Below, piece by piece: positions 59,448-64,000 of a DNA stretch of 64,000 bases. This DNA is from Nitrospiria bacterium (GTDB lineage: Bacteria; Nitrospirota; Nitrospiria; JACQBZ01), in assembly GCA_035517655.1 (NCBI GenBank), contig DATIYJ010000011.1:1-64000 (forward strand), given 5' to 3'. Both the position numbers and the translations under genes were made by a program. Each line of letters opens with the position of its first letter. Position 1 is the stretch's first letter. The notes below the pieces were generated by a model. The model worked only from the letters and a program-made list of their open reading frames with translations, was not told where the DNA came from and searched no databases.

Positions 59448-59783
59448 TCAGCCTCTCTTAAACAACTCGATATTGACGCCGATAAATCCACCGGTGGCGC
59501 CGCCCGAACCGGCGCCGATGATGAAGGCGTAGGGTCCGCCCAGCCACAGGGCCAGCGCGCCGCCGATAAACATGCCCACCAATACGCAAATAAAGAATCG
59601 ACGGGCGTCCAAGGTCGAAATAAATCCCCCGAGGATGATTCCGAGGAACGTTCCCATAACCGTAAGAACAGGCCCTCCGAGGTTTAAACCAATCACGGCA
59701 CCGGTCGTTCCCATGATGATCGAGCCCACGATCAGGTCGGTGGTAATCCTGAATGTTTTTGGATCGGACATCCATTCAGGCAT
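59448..59783 (-). CDS. Small glycine-rich membrane protein (glycine-zipper-like)
   Basis: 111 aa from the ATG at 59783 (59771 is an alternative). Four hydrophobic segments are rich in Gly at short intervals: 'LIVGSIIMGTTGAVIGLNLG', 'VMGTFLGIILGGFI', 'FFICVLVGMFIGGALAL' and 'FIIGAGSGGATGGFIGVNI'. Only 'TLDARR' and the tail 'ELFKRG' are polar. It is not assigned to a named family. It overlaps the acidic lipoprotein gene upstream by 8 bp, so the two are cotranscribed. Confidence 0.7.
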   Translation of the reverse strand: MPEWMSDPKTFRITTDLIVGSIIMGTTGAVIGLNLGGPVLTVMGTFLGIILGGFISTLDARRFFICVLVGMFIGGALALWLGGPYAFIIGAGSGGATGGFIGVNIELFKRG

Positions 59784-59997
59784 GGAAGATCCGTTCTTTT
59801 GAACGTTCAATTAGGTCGTCTTCCTCATCCTCATCGTCATCGTCTTCTTCATCTTCTCCTCCGCCGTTTTCCGCTTCATTCGGTACATCCTCCTCATCGT
59901 CCTCATCCTCCTCCTCGTCACCGTTTGTGTTGGAACACCCGGTCAATAGACCCACGAGGATAAGGAAAATGAGGTCCATCGAATACGCACTTTTCAT
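59776..59997 (-). CDS. Highly acidic small lipoprotein
   Basis: 73 aa from the ATG at 59997; a start at 60015 is possible. The signal with lipobox 'LVGLLTGC' is followed by a mature part of about 50 residues that is mostly Asp and Glu ('GDEEEDEDDEEDVPNEAENG', then 'EDEEDDDDEDEEDD'), ending 'LIERSKERIFHA'. The low-complexity tract makes the plus strand look like a CT-rich microsatellite. Such a tail could bind cations or basic proteins at the outer membrane. The function is unknown. Confidence 0.65.
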   Translation of the reverse strand: MKSAYSMDLIFLILVGLLTGCSNTNGDEEEDEDDEEDVPNEAENGGGEDEEDDDDEDEEDDLIERSKERIFHA

Positions 59998-60088
59998 GAG
60001 ATAATCTGTCCCCATAGTATACGAACGGGCAACTGGCTTGTTAGATGAAACCCATGTTAACAAGCCGCATGATAATAATCAATGCATA

Positions 60089-60102
60089 GACGATCGATCG
60101 TC
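60089..60102. promoter_or_regulatory. 14-bp perfect palindrome upstream of mpl
   Basis: GACGATCGATCGTC is fully self-complementary and lies 60 bp before the mpl start in a ~165-bp divergent intergenic region. It could be an operator; a nearby weak hairpin GCGGG-atatgaga-CCCGC also lies here. Confidence 0.35.
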
Positions 60103-60161
60103 AGCGGGATATGAGACCCGCGGTTGCACCCTTTGGGATGGTGTGTTAGACTCAAAGTCAC

Positions 60162-61574
60162 ATGGAGCGCACCTATCGGCATATCCATCTCATCGCGATC
60201 TGTGGAACCGGAATGGCCGCATTGGCCCGGATGCTCAAGGTGGCCGGTCACCGGGTGACCGGCTCGGACGCGAATGTCTATCCCCCGATGAGCACGATGC
60301 TGGAACGGCAGGGTATTCCTTGCCGGATTGGATTCCGCCCCGAAAATATCGAACCCGATACCGACCTGGTTGTGATCGGCAACGCGGTATCAAACACCAA
60401 TCCGGAGGTCCGGGCCGTTCTGGATCGCGGAATCCCGTACCGTTCCTTTCCGCAGGCTCTGGCCGAATTCTTTCTTGTGGACCGCACCCCGGTCGTGATT
60501 GCCGGAACCCACGGCAAGACGACGACATCGGCGCTCATGGCCTGGGTGCTGGAATGCGCGGAGTTCGATCCCGGTTTCTTGATCGGCGGCTGGGTGAAGA
60601 ATTTTGACGCAAACAGCCGTCCGGGCACGGGCCGTTATTTCGTTGTGGAGGGAGATGAATACGACACGGCCTTCTTCGACAAGGGCCCTAAATTTCTTCA
60701 CTACCGTCCCCACGCGGCGATCCTGACCAGCATCGAATTTGATCACGGAGACATCTACAACAGCCTCGACGAGATTCAGGCGGCCTTTCGGAGCTTCGTC
60801 CGGTTGATTCCATCCGACGGGATCCTTCTGGCGGCGGACGGCGATCCGAGGGTCCGTGAAGTGACCCGGGACCTGTCTTGTCCGGTATCTACCTATGGTT
60901 TGAATTCATCGTCGGTATGGTATCCCGACCGGGTGCGGTTCGACACCAATGGAGTTTCCTTCCATGTGAGAAACGGTCGGCGAGACCTGGGCCTGTTTCA
61001 CAGCGCGATGGTGGGCCGCCACAATCTGGTCAATGCGTTGGCCGTGATCGGGCTGGCCTCGGTTTTGGGGTTGTCTCCGGAGATGATTCAAAAAGGCGTC
61101 GCAAGCTTCCAGGGGGTTAAGCGGCGTCAGGAGGTGTTGGGCGAGGTGGGCGGCGTCATCGTGATGGATGATTTCGCTCATCACCCCACGGCGATTCGGG
61201 AAACCCTGGCCGGTCTCCGTCTGCGCTACCCGCAGCGGCGGATCTGGGCCGTATTCGAGCCGCGGTCAGCGACCAGTCGCAGGGGTGTGTTCCAGAAGGA
61301 GTTTCCTCCCGCGTTTGATCCGGCCAACCGGATCGTTATCGCCGATATTTTTGCTCCGGAAAAGCTCCCGGCCGGGCTTCGGTTGGATCCCAAACAGGTG
61401 GCCGGGGACCTTCAGCGTCTGGGCAAGGAGGCCGAGTTCATCCCAACCGCGGACGAGATCGTCCGCGTGATCACTCCCCAGTTGAATTCCGGCGATCTAA
61501 TCTGCGTGATGTCGAGCGGCGGATTCGATGGAATCCATGGAAAACTTCTGAAGGCCTTGGAACAAAGGTTCTGA
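60162..61574 (+). CDS. mpl: UDP-N-acetylmuramate:L-alanyl-gamma-D-glutamyl-meso-DAP ligase
   Basis: 470 aa of the Mur ligase fold. The N-terminal domain has 'HLIAICGTGMAALARML' and 'VTGSDANVYPPMSTML'. The ATP site is 'IAGTHGKTTTSALMAWVLE'. 'VEGDEYDTAFFDKGPKFLHY' is the signature that sets Mpl apart from MurC, followed by 'NLVNALAVIGLA' and the C-terminal 'DDFAHHPTAIRETL'. It joins a recycled murein tripeptide directly to UDP-MurNAc. Two further murein genes follow on the same strand. The start has no clear Shine-Dalgarno sequence and may have a very short leader. Confidence 0.95.
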   Translation: MERTYRHIHLIAICGTGMAALARMLKVAGHRVTGSDANVYPPMSTMLERQGIPCRIGFRPENIEPDTDLVVIGNAVSNTNPEVRAVLDRGIPYRSFPQALAEFFLVDRTPVVIAGTHGKTTTSALMAWVLECAEFDPGFLIGGWVKNFDANSRPGTGRYFVVEGDEYDTAFFDKGPKFLHYRPHAAILTSIEFDHGDIYNSLDEIQAAFRSFVRLIPSDGILLAADGDPRVREVTRDLSCPVSTYGLNSSSVWYPDRVRFDTNGVSFHVRNGRRDLGLFHSAMVGRHNLVNALAVIGLASVLGLSPEMIQKGVASFQGVKRRQEVLGEVGGVIVMDDFAHHPTAIRETLAGLRLRYPQRRIWAVFEPRSATSRRGVFQKEFPPAFDPANRIVIADIFAPEKLPAGLRLDPKQVAGDLQRLGKEAEFIPTADEIVRVITPQLNSGDLICVMSSGGFDGIHGKLLKALEQRF

Positions 61575-61595
61575 CCCCGATCCTTCTTCTAATAA

Positions 61596-62741
61596 ATGAC
61601 GAACCCGCATTCTTTGATCTTAAACGCCTTGAACGACGCCGTCCGTGATGGAGTTTTTCCGGGGGCCGTGCTGCTGGTCGCTTTCCGGGGTCAAATCCAA
61701 ATCCATCAGGCGGTTGGTTTTGCGGTGCTCATGCCCCGGAAGGTGCCCTTGACGCGTTCCACTTTCTTTGATCTGGCTTCGTTGACAAAACCGATCGCAA
61801 CCACTGCGGCCGTGATGCGGCTGGTGGATCGGGGCGTCTTGAAGCTTGACGATCGGGTGAACCGCTGGATTCCGGAATTTTCAGGTAGTGAAAAAGATCG
61901 GATTGCGGTCCGGGATCTTCTGAACCATTCTTCCGGGCTCCGGGCATGGGAGCCTCTCTGCAAAGAGGCCATCAAGGAGGCCAAAAACCGCATCGGTTTT
62001 GTCGGAAGTTCGGATGCGAAGCGATGGGTGCTGAATCGGATCCACCGCAGCCGGCTGGTCTACAAGCCCGGAACCCAGAGTCTCTACAGTGATCTGGGAT
62101 TCATCCTTTTGGGTGAGGTGGTCGAACGGGCCGTCGGGCTGACCTTGGACCGTTTCTGTCGTGAGCACGTCTTCCGTCCGCTCGGTCTGAAACGGACCTT
62201 CTTTATCAAGACCGGAACCCGCCGTTCCGGAAGGTTCGCGGCGACCGAGCAAAGCGATTGGCGGCGTCGTATCGTGATCGGTCAGGTGCATGACGACAAC
62301 GCCTATGTGATGGGAGGAATCGCGGGGCACGCGGGGCTGTTCGGAACGGCGGCCGATCTGAATCGCTTCGCACAGGGAATGTTGGAAGCGTTGCGCGGTC
62401 GCTGCAGTTTTGTCTCCCAGAAAACCGCGAAAAGTTTCGTGTCACGACAGACGACGCCGGGCTCAAGCTGGGCATTGGGCTGGGATACCCCATCGGAGTC
62501 TTCCGGGACGCCGTCTTCCTCGGGCCGGTTCTTTTCCGCGCGTTCCTTTGGCCATCTCGGATATACGGGCACCTCGATCTGGATCGATCCGGAACAAGAC
62601 TTGGTCGTTGTGTTGCTGACGAACCGGGTACATCCGACCAGCCGGAATATTAAAATCCGGAGGTTCCGCCCGATTATTCATGATCTCATTGTCCAGGAAA
62701 TCGTTCCGGGGGGCCGACCATGGTCAAACCGAAGAGGCTAA
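61596..62741 (+). CDS. Class C beta-lactamase/penicillin-binding-like serine hydrolase
   Basis: 381 aa with no obvious signal peptide. The S-x-x-K motif is S62LTK65 in 'FFDLASLTKPIATT'. The second motif is 'YSDLGFILLGEV' (Y-S-D in place of Y-x-N), and 'GHLGYTGTSIWIDPEQD' holds the third (H-x-G). This is the serine beta-lactamase-like family of esterases and D-amino-acid peptidases. Between mpl and ldcA a role in muropeptide or beta-lactam metabolism is likely, with the natural substrate unknown. It overlaps ldcA by 22 bp. Confidence 0.85.
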   Translation: MTNPHSLILNALNDAVRDGVFPGAVLLVAFRGQIQIHQAVGFAVLMPRKVPLTRSTFFDLASLTKPIATTAAVMRLVDRGVLKLDDRVNRWIPEFSGSEKDRIAVRDLLNHSSGLRAWEPLCKEAIKEAKNRIGFVGSSDAKRWVLNRIHRSRLVYKPGTQSLYSDLGFILLGEVVERAVGLTLDRFCREHVFRPLGLKRTFFIKTGTRRSGRFAATEQSDWRRRIVIGQVHDDNAYVMGGIAGHAGLFGTAADLNRFAQGMLEALRGRCSFVSQKTAKSFVSRQTTPGSSWALGWDTPSESSGTPSSSGRFFSARSFGHLGYTGTSIWIDPEQDLVVVLLTNRVHPTSRNIKIRRFRPIIHDLIVQEIVPGGRPWSNRRG

Positions 62742-63637
62742 AACCGGGCGACACGATCGGCGTCATTGCACCGGCCGGTTCGGTGGATCCCTCCGAATTG
62801 GCGCAAGGAGCGGACCGTTTAAAGGAAATGGGATTTCATGTCGCATTGGGAGAAGCGGTTGCCAAACGGTCTCGTTATCTGGCCGGAACCGATCGCGAGC
62901 GTGCGGACGATCTGAACCGGATGTTTTCGGATTCCAAGATAGCGGCCATTGTCTGCGCCCGCGGCGGTTACGGGACGGCGCGGATCATTCCCAATTTGGA
63001 TAGGGGCATGATCGCCTCCCACCCGAAGATTCTGGTCGGAAGCAGCGATGTCACCCTTTTGATCAATTATCTGCACCAGCAATTTGAATGGGTCACGTTC
63101 CACGGTCCGATGGTGGCGCCGAACTTCGGCAAGCTGCCGTCGAGGTTGACCGATACGTGGTTTCGGAAAATTTTAATGGGTAGTCACGGGGAAGGTCCGA
63201 TCCCGGTAGAGGGTGTGAAAAGTTTGAGGGGAGGACAGGGTCAAGGTCCGCTGGTGGGCGGTTGTCTCACCATGCTCTGCAGCGCGCTTGGGACCCCCTA
63301 CGAGATTCAGACCGACGGAGCCGTCCTTCTTTTGGAGGACATTGACGAAGCCCCTTATCGGATCGATCGGATGTTGAACCAGTTGAAGGCCGCGTCCAAG
63401 TTTCGCAATGTGAAAGGGATGATCTTCGGAAAAATGCCGGGATGCCAGCCGCCGACCCGTTCCGCTTACGTCCTGGAAGATGTCATCCGTGATCTGTTGG
63501 CCGATCAAGACTTTCCGATTCTGTACGGATTTCCGGCCGGCCACGGCGGGGATCAGGTGACGCTTCCCATCGGGATTCCGGTGCGAATCGATGGAGAAAC
63601 GGCCACGGTAACGCTTTTGGAATCGGCGGTTCAATAA
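62720..63637 (+). CDS. ldcA: Muramoyltetrapeptide LD-carboxypeptidase (family S66)
   Basis: 305 aa. 'LKPGDTIGVIAPAGSVDP' opens the fold. 'VCARGGYGTARIIPNLD' and the nucleophile Ser109 in 'ILVGSSDVTLLINYL' follow. 'LVGGCLTMLCSALGTPYEI', the acid 'LLLEDIDEAPYRIDRML' and the His in 'GHGGDQVTLPIG' complete the Ser-His-Glu set of S66 peptidases. It trims the terminal D-Ala from tetrapeptides, giving the tripeptide that Mpl reuses. The start lies inside the end of the beta-lactamase-like gene. Confidence 0.94.
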   Translation: MVKPKRLKPGDTIGVIAPAGSVDPSELAQGADRLKEMGFHVALGEAVAKRSRYLAGTDRERADDLNRMFSDSKIAAIVCARGGYGTARIIPNLDRGMIASHPKILVGSSDVTLLINYLHQQFEWVTFHGPMVAPNFGKLPSRLTDTWFRKILMGSHGEGPIPVEGVKSLRGGQGQGPLVGGCLTMLCSALGTPYEIQTDGAVLLLEDIDEAPYRIDRMLNQLKAASKFRNVKGMIFGKMPGCQPPTRSAYVLEDVIRDLLADQDFPILYGFPAGHGGDQVTLPIGIPVRIDGETATVTLLESAVQ

Positions 63638-63684
63638 AATCAAACCGGAGTATTGACCTTGTATAACGTAACGGGGGGGGGACC

Positions 63685-64000
63685 ATGATTGCATCCGGCA
63701 GCCGTTTGATGCGATTGGGCCAGTTGGTGGATCTATTAATTGCGGTTTTGATCGTCTCGGGGTGCGCCGGATCGGGTGACATCCTTTCGGAGTCCCCATC
63801 GTCCGCTTCATTTACCGAACGCTTAAACGATGTTTATTTCCTCAATGCGAGTGAGGGTTGGATCGTCGGGAACGGCGGCACCCTTCTCCACACGCGAAAT
63901 GGAGGGGCCACATGGTTCTCTGAACAGAGTGGGACGACCCTGGACCTGAGGGCCATCGAGTTTTCGACCTCGAATGCGGGATGGGCGGTCGGGGACGGCG
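63685..64000 (+). CDS. Ycf48-like beta-propeller lipoprotein (3'-partial)
   Basis: Reading from the ATG at 63685, which follows a G-rich Shine-Dalgarno run, 105 residues are visible before the window ends. A signal with lipobox 'LIVSGC' precedes a Ser-rich linker. Then come Ycf48/BNR-type blades: 'NDVYFLNASEGWIVGNGGTL', 'LHTRNGGATWFSEQSG' and 'LRAIEFSTSNAGWAVGDG'. This pattern (W-x-V-G-x-x-G then G-x-T-W) marks the Ycf48/HCF136 propeller family, which in non-phototrophs is uncharacterised. There is no haem motif in the visible part. Confidence 0.85.
   Translation, partial: MIASGSRLMRLGQLVDLLIAVLIVSGCAGSGDILSESPSSASFTERLNDVYFLNASEGWIVGNGGTLLHTRNGGATWFSEQSGTTLDLRAIEFSTSNAGWAVGDG

Noticed and set aside
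59815-59935. CT-rich low-complexity tract on the plus strand considered as a microsatellite
   Set aside because: On the minus strand it is the Asp/Glu-rich part of a lipoprotein with a signal and lipobox.

Overview
The window reads as a gene-dense chromosomal segment of a Gram-negative, aerobic or microaerophilic bacterium with a moderately high GC content. The order rplM-rpsI-argC-argJ-rpsB-tsf-pyrH-frr, a System I cytochrome c maturation operon, a cbb3-type oxidase and several secreted beta-propeller proteins fit Nitrospirota (or a neighbouring phylum such as NC10) best. This placement is an inference from gene order and gene content; no rRNA gene is present.

Layout. 1-14.1 kb (+): the 3' part of a large surface protein (YVTN-type propeller plus seven CARDB repeats), a GspC/PDZ-like lipoprotein, then a six-gene translationally coupled operon. 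The operon encodes four exported beta-propellers that each carry one haem c motif (C-terminal in three, N-terminal in one), a haem-free repeat propeller, and a polytopic spermidine-synthase-like protein. An MFS transporter follows. 15.6-21.7 kb (-): a sugar-nucleotide transferase, a double-BON protein, a CBS protein, a mini zinc ribbon, Pal, a three-part CcoN-CcoO-diheme cytochrome fusion and a 59-aa membrane protein. 22.0-25.0 kb (+): an NtrB/NtrC-like sensor and regulator pair behind a sigma54-like promoter. A secreted FKBP-type isomerase follows (-), then an RND efflux pair (+).

30.3-36.2 kb: tRNA-Val(CAC), a DksA-like protein, then yqeY-dnaG-rpoD, a rare-type tRNA-Ile(UAU), and a coiled-coil zinc-ribbon protein. 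36.2-47.2 kb (-): an envelope-biogenesis run, ccmABC-(CcmE/CcmD-like)-ccmEFGH-ccmI, a TlpA-like lipoprotein, ccdA, an HtrA-type protease, lgt and an RNase HIII-type nuclease. 47.2-52.2 kb (-): a Mla-type lipid transport set (MlaE, MlaF, and an MCE protein with a barrel-like C terminus), alr, and a TPR lipoprotein. 52.2-53.2 kb (-): a PA2779/PA2778-like pair (small membrane protein plus C39-like peptidase). 53.2-59.4 kb (-): frr, pyrH, tsf, rpsB, argJ, argC, rpsI, rplM. 60.1-63.6 kb (+): mpl, a class C beta-lactamase-like hydrolase and LD-carboxypeptidase, a murein-recycling set. The window ends inside a Ycf48-like lipoprotein gene.

How it fits together: most of the window serves the cell envelope and periplasmic redox chemistry. 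The ccm operon, ccdA and TlpA-like thioredoxins would mature c-type cytochromes, including the oxidase fusion and the propeller cytochromes encoded here. Lgt would lipidate the many lipoproteins seen. The coupled propeller-cytochrome operon at 4.7-14.1 kb is the best candidate for an undescribed system; the PA2779/PA2778-like cassette is second.
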